The position numbers were made by a program, and so were the translations under genes. This document shows positions 24,494 through 37,400 of a DNA stretch of 64,000 nucleotides, one piece after another. Source of the stretch: Lepidodermella squamata (Eukaryota > Gastrotricha); contig JBLDXI010000009.1 in assembly GCA_047495785.1 (NCBI GenBank), forward strand, positions 1,674,001-1,738,000, given 5' to 3'. The first letter of the stretch is position 1; each line of letters begins with the position of its first letter. The notes beneath the pieces were generated by a model. The model did no database searches. It was given only the letters and a program-made list of their open reading frames with translations, and was not told the origin of the DNA.

Positions 24494-27400
24494 ATGGCAA
24501 GTAATCAGAGGAAACCTGCGGTCGGAAGGGGCCGTGCGTTCTTTCAAAACAGATCAACCAATCCTCCAGCCTCAGCTAGTAATTCCAATGAGACGAAAGA
24601 AGTCAGCGCTGAGCGTAATATTGGTAACGCTAGGAGCTCACCAGAGGCTCATCCGCAATTCGAGGTAAGCTTATAAAATGGATTAATATGGCACGTAGTC
24701 TACTTTTTTTTTTATGGAAAAAGGATGCTATAGTTAAGGTAGAGCAAGCAGTAAGTAATCTGGTCCTCATTGATGGCAGTGAGTTATGAATTTCATTTTC
24801 GGAATATCATTGAATCACTTCCTCAAATTATTCCGTAGAGCCAATAGCGCGTCCGAAAGATCGGGATGGAAATTTTCTGTATTGCACTCTGGGCGATGAG
24901 AATCGAAACATTCGGACCAATCACTTCGAGGTGGACATAGATGTCGCGCAACAGCCAGAAATCTACTGCTACGACATTGACGTTATCGATGCTAATCGGC
25001 CGAATGCTCGCGTCCTTGCGCAAAAGAAGCGGCAAGTAGTTGACGCGGCTTGGAGCGAAGCTGTCCGCCACTTCAACGTTCCTCCCCGTCAAAAGGGCAA
25101 CAATGCTTACGGTTACGGCTACGATGGCAACACTCAGATGTTCACGTGCATCAAGCTTGAAATCGAAAAGGTTGATAGTCTTTTAGATTCCTTCAGTTTC
25201 CAAAGTAATTTATGTATGAACAGCTCCCCGAAGGAGTAGAGATCAGGTTGGAAGAAGAAGTCTTCACTATCAAAATTCGAAGCTATTCGGGCTTTCATCG
25301 GCTGTCTGATCTCGTTCAATGTGTGAAATCAGGGGAAGGTGATTGTACGTCAATTGTCACCGCGTTGGACATTGTCATGCTAACAAAAGCAAAACTAAGG
25401 TAAGCCTCAGTTTTGTTCGATTTCAAAATTCAATTAAGATGCGGCCACTACTTTAAGGCATGAGATCAACGGAAGATCTCTGTTTTATTATCCGCCTGCA
25501 AACAACAGAATGGAAGTTCTACATGGAGGATATCGAGAGTTTTGGTCAGGTTTTTTCGCAAGCATTCGACCTGGAGAGGACAAGGTTACTTTGAATGCCG
25601 ATGGTAATAATTGTTTGCTATGTTTGATTTGCGTGAAAATTCGTTTGGAAATAATAGTTACGGCGACAGTCGTTTTGCAAGGTTATACTATCACCGAATT
25701 GTTTGAATCTTACGAACGAGACGGGATTAGGCAACTGAATGATTTCTTGAATGGTATGTTTGTTTCGCTGGAATTCAGATTTGACAGTCAACTTTCCCCT
25801 TTTTAAGGACTAAGCAAGAACAACGGCTTAGAAATGTACACTGGATTCAATTGGCAACCAGCTCACGGCAGAATCAGGAAGTTTGAGGCTTTGGATCACA
25901 GAACGGCGAGAACGCATTCGTATGATATATGATGATAATATGCTAAGCTTGGTTAAGCTTGAACCTTGTTAATTCATAGATTCACCCATGACGGCCGTTC
26001 GATGACCGTGGAGCAATACTTTGCCGAAATTAAAGGCTACCGCCTTAAAAATCCTAATCTACCTCTTGTTAAGGTAAGTAACATTTAATATTTTCAAAGC
26101 TGGCTTCGAAATTTCGAATTGTTCGAAAGGCCCGCAACAACCGCATCGAAGAGTTTCACCCGATGGAGCTCTGCGCCATTGTACCCAACTAGGTTGTGGC
26201 TTTGAAGAAAGGAAGCGACGAGCAAAATCAGCTGATCAAATACATTGGAGGCATTAGCCCGCTGAGACGTTATTCATCCACTAGAAACGATTTGGTTGCA
26301 CGCCTTCTGACGCCGGAGACAACGGCTCTTCTCGAGGATTTCAACATAACAGTAAATACGGAGCCGATCAATGTCGATCGAGCTCGAACTTTGCCGCCGG
26401 TTTCGATTGAAGCTGGGAAGCTGAATAATGATTGTTCTGTTCAACCGGATAGAAGCCCAGGCGCGTTCCGGCTAGGAATGAAGCAACCTTTCTACAAACC
26501 AGCTGTTCTGGGTAAACAATGGGCTATTGTCACCACTCCCGTGGGTAACAGGGCTAGACAAGCCCTTGAAAGCCTTGGTATCAATAAGTGGATTAGGAGC
26601 TTGACGGATGCAATGAAGAAAAGAGGCATTATTTGCGAAGATGCTTCGGCTCAAGTGTCTTGCGGAAACGAAAACCAGCTGGAGCAAGCATTCAGTGGTT
26701 TCCAGAAGCAAGGCATCAGGCTTGTGATTTGTCTAATTGATAAATCAAACACACGAGCTGATCAGCCAGATTTCTATTGTAATTACCTATCAGACCACAT
26801 TCCGAAGTTCACATTCAACTTATTAATTTTTCAGCTCTTTTGAAGAAAATTGCGGACACACGATATTTCTTGGCAACCCAATGTGTAGACGTGAGCAAGG
26901 GTGATCGAACGATTACAAGCCCGTCATACTTGGATAATATCGTCCTTGGCATCAATGATAAATTGGGCGGCATTAATTACGTTGTGTCGAAAGAGTCATT
27001 CAGCCGGCTGAAATTAAGGCACTTGATGAGCGAAGAACCAGTAATGCTGCTTGGCGCAGATGTAACTCATCCAGGCTTCGGCGAGAAAACGAAGCCATCG
27101 ATTGCAGCTGTTGTTGGAAATATCGACCGTGAAGGAATCAAATACGTCGCTGCCATCACTGCCCAATATAAAACTGCTGCTAAAAAGGTAGGCCCCGGGC
27201 CTTGCTAATAATTTATATTATCTAATAATTATTTTAGAGTGGAACAGTTGAACCTATCAAAGACATGAAAGGCTCGGTTTTAAAGCTGCTGGCCCGCTAC
27301 CAACAAGAGCGTGGATGCCTGCCGAGTCGTATCATAATGTTTCGGGACGGCGTTTCCGAGGGGCAATTTCCCACGGTTTTCCGAGAAGAGCTTCCTCAAA

Positions 27401-28051
27401 TCAAAGAAGCTTGTGAAGAAAAATACGGAACGGCTCCAAAGCCAAAGATCACTTTTATCATCATTTGCAAGCGCGTTCATACCAAGTTTTTCTTTGAAGT
27501 CAAGACAGCCCAGACCAAGTATCAAGAGGATGCCATCCAAAACGTTAAACCTGGCACTTTAATCGAGGGCGATGTCACGCAGCCAAAGCGATACTTCGAA
27601 TGGTTTTTGGTGCCCCATCATTCACCTTTGGTAAAACCGGTTTTCGAATAATTTATTATTGTAATAATTAACAATTTAACAGGGGACCGCAAAGCCAACA
27701 CGTTACGTTGTTCTGCACGACGAGTCGAATTTCACGCCGAACGACCTGGAATACTTGTCATTTTCGCTGTGCCACGCTTTTCCTCGTTGTACCAAGGCTG
27801 TTTCTCTACCAGCGCCGGCTTACCATGCCCATCTAGCCGCAGATCGAGCGAACACTCATCTAGCTGTAAGAAGCAATTTTCGTGAATTGACATTTTTTTT
27901 TATCAAATTTCAATGGTTGTAGGCCCAGCCATTCAAGACACCGAAAATCACCGACGACAACATTGAGCAATTCCGCAAAAAGCATCTGGACCATGCCAGA
28001 CAAGTGGTGACTGTGAACACAGATCGATGCATTCCTAATTACTGGACTTGA
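24494..28051 (+). CDS. Argonaute A, near-complete but with one in-frame stop codon
   Basis: AGO-type protein that would bind a small RNA guide and cut target RNA. Exons: 24494-24664, 24724-24778, 24839-25170, 25224-25399, 25458-25603, 25658-25753, 25808-25919, 25980-26073, 26130-26778, 26835-27187, 27238-27630, 27683-27865, 27923-28051; 963 codons including the stop. The N, PAZ, MID and PIWI regions are in order. The slicer residues look intact: GADVTHPG, Glu in GTVEPIKDM, FRDGVSEGQF, and His in PAYHAHLAADRA. A TAG at 26190-26192, just after the PAZ domain, sits where Argonautes B and C have Gln. Every splice site and all sequence on both sides remain intact, so this is a very recent loss, readthrough, or a sequence error. 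It is more diverged and has more introns than the B/C pair. Confidence 0.85.
26190..26192 (+). other. In-frame TAG in Argonaute A
   Basis: The exon starting at 26130 reads CAIVPN, TAG, VVALKK. The aligned position is Gln in both paralogues (CSILPGQ), so a single C-to-T change of CAG explains it. The only local GT...AG segment that would remove it is 12 bases, too short to be an intron. Confidence 0.85.
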
Positions 28052-28262
28052 AGCTGAAAAGTAGCCCCGGTTCCTCGATATTTTTTATCCAAGCAAAACG
28101 ACACCATAATCCAGTTGACGAAATTATCTTTATTTTAAATCAAGAGTTACATGCTATTCCAGCAGTCAAAACGTGATTTCACTTATGTCGATAAATTACA
28201 TCAAAGTAAAGCTGTATATTGGCACATATCCGCGGTTTAATTTCATTTTTGGTATAAATCTT

Positions 28263-31200
28263 CTACATATTGAATCGATGCTTCGCCGGTAGCATTTCAA
28301 CGCCTGTTCGTGTTCGATTGAGCTGAGACGACGACTGCTGCCGCTGAGGTCTGCCGATCGCTAAATCGCTGCTGGAGCCGCCACCGGGGCCTGAATCGGT
28401 GCCACTCTCGCGCGTCAACATGCGCGCAATGTCCGGAAACGAGTGATGCTGTCCCGGTGCCAACTGCTGTAGTAACCGATTATTCTTGTTATTACTGCTA
28501 CCACTGCTGTTATTAGCACTCATATTCAACCCGCTATTCGACGAAGATTGCAACTGCTGCTCGTTCTGAGATTTTCGGCGAGAGCTCGATTCACCTGACT
28601 GGCGCCGTTGCTGAGCAGCATTGTTTTGCCGATCGTGGCGAGATTTCGACCTACTTTCTCCCCGTTTCCGAGTTGTTGCAATAGGGACGGGCCGAATTGT
28701 ATCTGGCAAGTAATAATCTTCGTAATCGAAAAATTCCTCTGGCCCTGTTCCGCGGCTCCTCTGCTGCTGATTTATTTGCTGCTCACTTTGCCTTCTCGCC
28801 ATTCGCTCAATCCTAGCATCCCAGACCCGTCTCGCACCATAAAACATCCTCAAACCTCCGCCGCCATGGCATGACCGATGGGGCAAGAAACCCATAATCA
28901 TTTGCCGGTCATTTTGATCAGTTTGGGTCTGCTGATGTGTTGTAGTCGTGCGTTTTCTAATAGTTGGCTGAGTGCCAATAGGAATATCTCTTGTCTTCAG
29001 CCTCTCATCACTGGCTGTTGTTTTGAAAATGATAGGCCCGTCATTATTAGCCGCCTCAAAGGCCGCGATCAAATTCGCATTCGAACGAGCGGATAAACTC
29101 ATTGGTTCCGAGGCCACCGAAGTTAAACCGTCGAAATCATCGTCGATAATTTCACTGACAATGTCTTGCTCTTCGGATTTTGTATCATAACCATGCCCAG
29201 TTGAGCTCTGAAGACCTGAATTTGAAGGCCCGATGAAAGATAGGAACGCCGGGACGAAGACCAGGGCGTGGAAAACAGATAGAACGACTGATAGGAACAT
29301 GATTCGAAAAAATGCGATGTAAATGTAAGCGTCGCTAGTTGACATGGCGATAACTGAAAGGGTTGTGCCTACACAGGCCGGGACAGCAGCCGCCGCGACT
29401 TCTTCTATCAAAGCTCGAGCTTTGTAGAGCCGAGCATCAGGCCCGTATAGAACTTCGCCTTTTTTAGATTTAGGTGGCACGGGAGTGATGAGGAAAATGT
29501 AGACAGGGTGAGCAATCAAGTCGGAGCAAAAACTGATGGCGATGAGTAGGTTGATGAGCGAAACCGAGTCAAGATCCATGTCCCAAAGCCGCATTTGTCC
29601 GATGATCCCTATCAGGACAGACGTGACAAAAACTGCCACCCAAAACAGACAGGCCGGATGGGGAATCATAAATAACGCCACAACAATAGTGCAACCTAAA
29701 GAAAAGCTTAGTTTTTTCGAATTTAGTCGAATTGAAACTTACCCAAAGTCATTCCGCAGTAGTAAAGAGTTGCTGGTACGGCTGTTAAATACTGATCGTA
29801 CATCTGGAAATCATTTGTATAGGTAAACATGTGTATTTCAGGCCGGTAACGATCGACCAAATCGCGAATAGTTGTCATCATGCCGATTTGCCTGGCTGGC
29901 CCAGTCATATTACGAGCACGAAGTCTAAATCGCGACTTTTTAATCACGGAACCATTGACTGATATTCGAATGTCCCTGGCATGTTGGCCGTAGGACGAGA
30001 ATGTATCCGGGTCGGCACTGGCTAGGAATCCATCGGGATGGCGGCGTAATAAATCAATCAAGTCCCGATTGCTTCTCATCATCGATAAATCTTCCTTCTT
30101 TTCTTTTGACCATTTAATAAAATCAGTGACCCAACATTTTGTCTCTTCATTTCCCCAGAAGTACCCGGACGCTTGCACCTTGTCGATGAAATCGGAGAAT
30201 TTCCGTCTAACTTCCGGTCGCCAGTAGTCGACTGGATTTTGAACGACTACGACAATCTCGTTTGAATACGCCGTGAATAAATTGCGATGGTAGTAAGCGT
30301 AGTCGTAAAGATTCGAACTTCGGCGGTAGATTCGTTCAGCTTTCAGCCCGATTTGCATTTGAGATATCGACCATATTGAGAAGCCAAGGTAGAAGAAAAA
30401 CCCCACGATAGCACACACTCGAAATGGTAAACGAGTCAGAGTTCGGCTGAAAAATGATGAAATTTGCTGGTGGAACTGGCCTGCTTCCATTTCATCCTCC
30501 TCTTCCGATAATTTTCTCATGGCATCAGGGTCAGTTCGAGGTAACCCCCCAGCGCAGCAAACTAGGGAGAAACCGCTAGCAGTCGCTGATCCGACTTTAC
30601 TGAGAATTTCATTCCGTGTGGGCAGCGAAATGCAGCAACAACACGCGTGGCGGTTATTTTCTTCTGTCGAGCCGAAAAGAGACAACCCAGCGCAGAAAAT
30701 CGTCATTTGGAAAAAGAAATCGAGAACCATCGTAGCTATTGCATAGGTTGACAAGGCTTGAATTAGCGGGTAAGGCGTGTAATTTCCGATGACAAAATCG
30801 AGGACGTTAATGAAAAAAGTGATTATGATCGAAGTTCCACCGACGTTCATCGACAGCATAATTCGTTCCTCGACAGGCTTTTCACGAAAAAAAATTCAAA
30901 TTTTTTTATTTAAAATTTAAAATAATTACCAGAGCAGGATTCGTATGAGACCAAGCTTCCAACAAAATGAACATATCGTCGAGACCAATAGCCAGTGTCA
31001 GTAAGGGTACGGCCATCATAATAGGCCAAAATCGAGGCGTAATCCACAGGCAAATGCCGAATCCTGAGACGCAGCCGAGTAGCGTGGCAAAAACTCCAAT
31101 AATTCCGGCCCAGGGTTTCGATCGAACCGCGTCACTCATCAGAGCACCGACTGTACACCACAACATCAGGGCCCCGAAGGTGACGCCAACTTTAGGCAAC

Positions 31201-32516
31201 ATGTCTTTGATTAGGAAGTCTTGTTCCGCTTGTTTCTGATACTCGGCAGTCCAGTATACGTCAAAATATTTGCTGTGAAATTTCCGCAGCGTGCTATCGA
31301 ATTTTTTCTCCCAGGCCAGCCAGACGGAGAAGGCCCGTTTGAACCAGTCGGCCTGGTACTCGTTAACGCAATACACCTCTCGCATGGCGCCGATATGCTT
31401 CACAAAGCCGTTGTGTTTGCTGCCGACTGTTTCTACATGCCCGAAAAATTGGCTGAGATCGTAAGACATGTAGTGAGGATAGGTCAATCCGATTCCAGGC
31501 ATTGAAGAGAACACCATAGTCAACGGGTCTTTAACGTCTCGCATGATACCGGACGGGAAAAGGGATCGCATAACTCGAAGATTGAAACCGCCACACTCGC
31601 CGGTGGGTTGTTTCGTGCAAACCCCATTGTCGAGGCCGTCGCGGTCTTCGTAATAATAAGTACCGCCATCGCCTGATTTCGGCGACACAACTTCGGCGCC
31701 GGCGTCGAAAATCGCAGCTTCAAGGCGGTCGATCTCACGCAGCATAGATTGGTCAAACAAATTATAACTCCGGCCAGATTTGTCCGAAATATTACGCTTA
31801 GCCACGATTAAAATGCTGTTAGCGCGGCATGATTGATAGCGACCTTGAGGGTCGAGTGGCGCCTCACGGCGGCGCCTTTCATGCAGAGGGAACGGAAAGT
31901 CCGAAACAGTGTAAAATTTGTCCGATGCATTTTTAGGCGTAGTCGTAGTTTTTGGGTCCGGAACAAAAGTCGGAGGTGTTATTACTTCTTCTTCATCCCC
32001 GTATTCTTCGACCCGTCCTGTGATTAGTGTTGTTGTTCTCGAGTCAACAGTCGTCGTTGTGAATGGCTCTGAAGTCGTCATCCGGCGCCGTGGTTGTCTG
32101 AGCGGTGTCGCGTGGGTCCGATGCGTTGTAGGAGGGGGTGGCACGACAATGCTAGGCGTTTCACTGGGATCTCGAGGGTCGTTGTAGTCGAACATGGTTG
32201 TAAGCGATTTTTCCACTGTAGATCTGCTATCAGTTGGCAGGTAGTCTTCAGGCCGTAAATCCGCAATTTGGATGCGATGCATGCCAGCTGTGAAAATAAT
32301 CGCGAGACCGAAGACGGCTGAAAGTACCTGGATCGGGAATTTGCCGACGAATAGGCCGTACCACGACATGACGTAGGCCAACGTGTTCGGAATTATCATC
32401 CAGTCGACGCGCGGGAAAACCGGGCGCAACTTGGCGCGCCGGTGTTTGCATCTGGTGGGTGGCGCCGATGAGGATGACATCGAATCGTCCGTGTCATCAG
32501 CATATCCTACTGCCAT
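28263..32516 (-). CDS. Patched domain-containing (PTR/PTCHD-like) RND membrane protein
   Basis: This is a predicted 12-helix RND-superfamily protein of the patched-related group, likely a sterol/lipid transporter at the plasma membrane or endosomes. Exons (complement): 32516-30930, 30877-29743, 29695-28263; 1384 residues, in frame throughout. An N-terminal cytosolic segment precedes TM1 and a large extracellular loop containing an RRRREA furin-like site. The sterol-sensing region includes the family motif GLDDMFILLEAWSHT followed by NVGGTSIIITFFINV. A second RND half follows, including the extracellular loop near KAERIYRRSSNLYDYAY. The last ~300 residues are a Gln/Ser/Asn-rich, disordered cytosolic tail. 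A TTTTTTTTAG acceptor lies 14 bases before the ATG. Its 3' end faces that of Argonaute A, 210 bases away. Confidence 0.9.
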
Positions 32517-33742
32517 ATAAACTCGGGCCCCTAAAAAAAATTAGTACTATTGCGTCGACATGTTCACCAACAAAAATCTAAATAAATCCTAATGCCTATT
32601 ATATCATGAACCATTCACTTGATTTTGGCAGAATGAAACAATGGAAAAAATCGATAGGAATCTTATTTAAGGCTACTTTTGCCTTATCTTGGGACTTGAT
32701 GATACGAATATTTGCTAACCTGACTTTGAAGCAGAATTTTACGGCTGTGTGGTGTATATAATACATAGGTATATGCTACTTATTCAGCAAACGCGTTTAT
32801 ATAACGGAGCACACGCTGGCGCGTCGGCGCAAAACAGCGCATATGGCCTTCTTAAAACGTCGTCGCGCGCTTTGAGTTGTCTTAATTTGAGCGCGACACT
32901 GTACGTAGTTATAAGCATTTTAGACCGAGACGCCAAACGCAAATAAATGAAGGCGAAGAAATGATAAGCACGTCGACACTGAAACAAAGCGTGCCGAGAA
33001 AGGTACGAAGTTGGCATAATTCAGAAAAAACCTACCCATGCCTTGCAAAACCGGCGTTTTCGTTACATTTTAATCTTTTAGCGTTGTATAAAATATACAA
33101 AACCTTCTTTGTTTACTTTTTCATTATTTTTAGAAATTCCATTCATAATAATTATAATATCATAACGCGTGTCTTTCACTCCGTTTTCATCAGCGAATAC
33201 AGAGAGTATAACCGCTTGCTTGTTGTTTCGGCATCGTCAGCAGCATCAATGATATACCTGATGAAATTGAAAAGGAATTATGACATGGTTCACCGGCATC
33301 TATACCTGCGATCAGACTACCAATCGCAGACAATTTTGTTATTAGTATAAAAATGCGATCTTCATGGAAACACTTCGCAAAGAATTATGTGATTCATGGG
33401 AAATGAATTGTGTCGACGTGCAGTTCAGTCCACTCCAGGTACATTTTATAGCAGATTTCATAGAGGGGGAAAGATGAGAAAGTGACGCGGCGCAATATAG
33501 GCGAATCGGCTAATAAGTGATAATGATCGGATGAGGAGTTAATTGAAGTGAAATACCACGGCTTAAAAATATCTTATCGCACTCAGGGTGACGCTAATTC
33601 AACGAATATTCGCGTGATAACACGTTCAATTCTTATAATGAACACCCCTGCTATATAGCTGCTAGTCATAAGATCTCAATTATGACAGCCAAAAGTTTTG
33701 CCTAGAGAAGTCAATTCGATATTTTCACATTCTGCGTGGAAA
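32517..33742. other. Intergenic region between divergent genes
   Basis: About 1.2 kb between the patched-family gene (-) and the small secreted gene (+). A TATATAAT-like motif occurs near 32755-32762, but its distance from either gene makes a core-promoter role doubtful. No exon was supported. Confidence 0.55.
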
Positions 33743-34230
33743 ATGATGCCGTCAAAATTTTTATCACTGTTGATATTGTTTTGTTTCCATTATTATTCAT
33801 ATTGTCTACAACACTTCGGGCACCCGAGAATACCTGCGGCAAACCGTATGCGGAATCGCCGATCGCTTGAGTTGAACGATCTTTCATCCCCCGTTCCACC
33901 CGCCGAAATGTCGGCAGCTGATCGTGATCGTGAGGCCCGTTTTATAAAGTTCCGTAAGTACTCTTGTTTTCAATCAATTCGTTGAAACAGGAATTTTATC
34001 CATTATTAGGCGACTACGTATCTGGTCTTGTTGAAAAGGAAGACATCGCACGTCTTGAGAAGCTCATGAAATCTTACCGCATGATTTCGAAGCGGAAAAG
34101 AATGGAGCGATGTATTGCACTTATTGGTTCTCGAGCTGTGTGTAACAACAGTGTCGGCTTTTACATTTGGATTCAGTTGTGGGCGAAACAGATATTGAAC
34201 GGTGAAGCTCGACAGCTCATGCTAAATTAA
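33743..34230 (+). CDS. Small secreted protein with basic cleavage sites
   Basis: Exons 33743-33953 and 34010-34230 give 143 residues; the phase-1 junction was chosen because only the ATTATTAG acceptor keeps the frame. It starts with a clear signal peptide (MMPSKFLSLLILFCFHYYSY) followed by a basic region with an RNRRS site. A KRKR site stands before a C-terminal segment with two Cys (MERCIALIGSRAVCNNSVGF). The layout resembles a peptide-hormone precursor, but I recognise no family, so the function is unknown. AATAAA follows at 34278-34283. The next gene starts 249 bases later on the same strand. Confidence 0.6.
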
Positions 34231-34277
34231 TATTCGAAATATGTAATCAATTTGAAAGTTTTATGAGCCGAATTCCG

Positions 34278-34283
34278 AATAAA
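34278..34283 (+). terminator. Polyadenylation signal of the small secreted gene
   Basis: AATAAA lies 48 bases after the stop codon. Confidence 0.55.
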
Positions 34284-34479
34284 TATTAAAAGGAATGAAA
34301 TGGTGATTTTTTGCTGTACGCTCCACTATGGCTCCACTACTATTTAATAAAATTAAAACAGAATTATCACGAGCGGAACACGCGTCTTTAGCGGTCGCGT
34401 GCTCCTTATCAAACAACTACAACCCTAGAATATTGGTTTTGATTAATTTTTTTAATTTACTCCCATCAGGGTGCCTAAA

Positions 34480-37400
34480 ATGATCGCCCTATTGGCATTC
34501 GCGCTTATTTGCGTTTTCACTAATGCGGAACCTGTCGACACGCCGACTGAGCCGAGGTTCGAAAACATTTTCTCAGCCTAATTGTTTGTAATGAACTCAA
34601 ATAATAAGGTACGTCCTGATACATCCCCTCGTTATTGAGCCGCCTGAGTTCAAACTTGTTCTGGAACTCTTTGAATCTCCGTCCTATACACTGCCAGTTA
34701 GCTTCGAAGCTTCCATCAAATCCGGAGAAAACGTCATTGTGTCGAAAACTTTCACGCAAAATTCATGTAAAAAGCTTTTTTGATTTTTTTAATGTTGAGT
34801 TTTGTACCCTTCTTCCAGATGGAGCTCAGGGGCACAGCTTCGAAAACGTAATTGCCTTATTTTTCACAAGTGATTATTTTTTAGCGCCGCAGCATTATAG
34901 TTGCTAGCATCTTCATTGGCCTCTCCCGATGGATTGACAGTAACAGTGAAGTTCCTAACTGACGGTCTTGAGACTGAAAATACCGAGAAAGTCAACTCCG
35001 TCACACTCCAGCAAGACAGGTTCCTATTTATTGAGACCGACAAAGCTATCTACAAGCCAAGCCAAGACGTCAAAGTCGCCGTTCTGCTTCTGAATTCTGA
35101 GCTGAAGGGCGTTGAAGCATCGATCTCACTGAAAATAACGGTAAATTTTGTTATATTCGAGAATTTTTCGGTCGAAGATTTTGCTACACCAGGACCCTGC
35201 GGGCAGCATTATTCAAGTTGTCAATGATGCTAAACTATCGCCGTTCGGCTTGTACGACTTCGAGTTTACTCTCGGATCCCTGGTTGTAGTAGGCGACTGG
35301 ACCATTGAGGTTAGCAGCCAGGATCCTCAAGTTCAGACGACATACAAAACCTTCACGGTCCAATTCTACCTACTGCCCGATGTTGAAGTCACAATCAAGT
35401 TTGGCGAGGATGGCTACTTTGTTCGAAGTCAAGATGAATCCTCATACCAGGCGACTGTGTCTCCTCTGTGAGTCTCATTTTTTAATGTCAACTTGGAATG
35501 CTATGCGTATTTTTTCAGCTTTGCAACTGGAAAACCGGCTGCTGGAAATGCTGTCGTCACGCTACTATCAGTGAGCTACTGTAACTGGGAATACGAAAAT
35601 TTGCCGGCCGATAAGAAGCTGAAATGGACCTCAAAGATCGCGGGAGATGGGTCGGCTAGCGACGGACTAATTTCGATGATTGGCTTGAACGATATTGTGG
35701 CCTCACCTAATTTCCAACCCTGGAAACAATGCGATTTATCATTCAGCGTCCAGTTTACTGAAACTGCGACCAGCCGTCCCTACGACATCAAAGACCGCGT
35801 AACTGCGGTTCTCTACCGCGACGCCTTCGCCATCAAGTCCGTCACAGACCAGTCGTCATTCAAGTCAGGCGTGACGTATCAAGCGATCTATCAAATTACA
35901 AAGCCGGATGGGTCGCCAATTACCCCTGGTACTGGTAGCTCATTCCAAGTAATTTACAACCTGTACGCATTCACCGAGGCGAAACCAAACCACCCAAGCT
36001 TGGCCTGCGAACAGTCGGACATACTGTATCCTCCCGAAGTCATCCCACCTGCAGATTATAACACGACTTTGACTCCAGATGCCGATGGGTACTTCACAGC
36101 CGTTGCGGAAAACATTCCGGCGGAATCCAGCGAGATTCTGATCAAGCTGGTATTAGCCGATAAGCCAACAATCAACCTATGCGACGGCCATTTCAAAGCT
36201 TCGACTAACGTTAAAAGTGGCCAGTCGATTTCCCTCAGAATGGACCGCCCACTTGGCGCTCCATTGGTGAAGGTTAACGAAGAAATCACATTCGTAATCG
36301 AAGTCAGCTACAACGCTGCTTACGTCATCTTCATGGTTAAACCTCATCTTAATATTTTTAGGATAAATAAATGACATTTTTTGTAGCTAGTGGAAAATGG
36401 TCAAGTATTCGTCTACGACAAACTGACTGTTCCCTTTTCGACCACCCCTACTTTAACCGTGTTCAAGAAAACCGTCCAGCTGCCTTTGAGATCTGCCCCG
36501 AGGTCCAGCGCTCTTGTGTGGACAATCGAACCAACAGCGTCCGATATCTTATTCGCCCGCATCGAATTCGATATCGATGGCTTGGTACAGCAAACCATCG
36601 AAGCGTCCTTCGATCCGCCTGTGGTCAAACCTGGTGCACAAACTACCCTGAATGTAAAAACTGCCGATCCCCAGTCTATGCTGGTACTTATGGCTGTCGA
36701 CAAACGAGTTCGATTGCTCAAAACCGGTAATGTGATAACCCTAAATGATGTCTTGAATGCACTGGCTGCTGCTAAAAGTGGCAATAGCGGAGGATCCATA
36801 TTTTCTAAAATTGGACGCCCCAGAATTGGCGCATTTGGCGCTGGAATTCGGATGTGCTGGGGAGGATTCGCTCGGTGCTTCCCGTTCCCTGATTTTGGCG
36901 ACAATGTTGTCACTTCTTTCAGAGTGAGATTCAGCGGTTTTACCATGAAATTCCAATAAACCACGTCTCTTTTACTCAACTTCATACAGAATGCAAAGCT
37001 GGCTTTCATTTCGAACATAGCTGTTGAGATCTATTACTATCGGAAGGTTAGTTTTTAGTGTCAGTGGAAATTAAAACAAATTGTCCGTATTATGCTCCAA
37101 ATTTTGAAGCTACTTTAACATGAATAATAACGTAATTAACATTAAAATTCTTTTAAAAATGTTTTTTTAAAAAAAAAAAAACATGATATTTAAAAAAACA
37201 TTAAAATTCGTAAGTGCGTTGTGGTCCACTTTGCCTTTGGTTGGCGGTTTTTTATTTTTGTTTTGTTTGCTGAAATGAGAAGGAAATTTTTGTTTTTATA
37301 CACAGCTACCGATGCAAAATGAAGTTGCTTTCCGAGACAAAACCGCAGCCGCTTCTGATCTAACGGTGCGCAAGAATTTTCCAGAAACTCTGATTTGGTT

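Noticed and set aside
26180-26192. A tiny intron removing the TAG in Argonaute A
   Set aside because: The only GT...AG segment is 12 bases, far below the ~50-base minimum seen in this window.
36413-37018. Long minus-strand frame of 201 codons over A2M
   Set aside because: Antisense of the A2M exon 36387-36923, whose plus frame contains the conserved A2M sequence.
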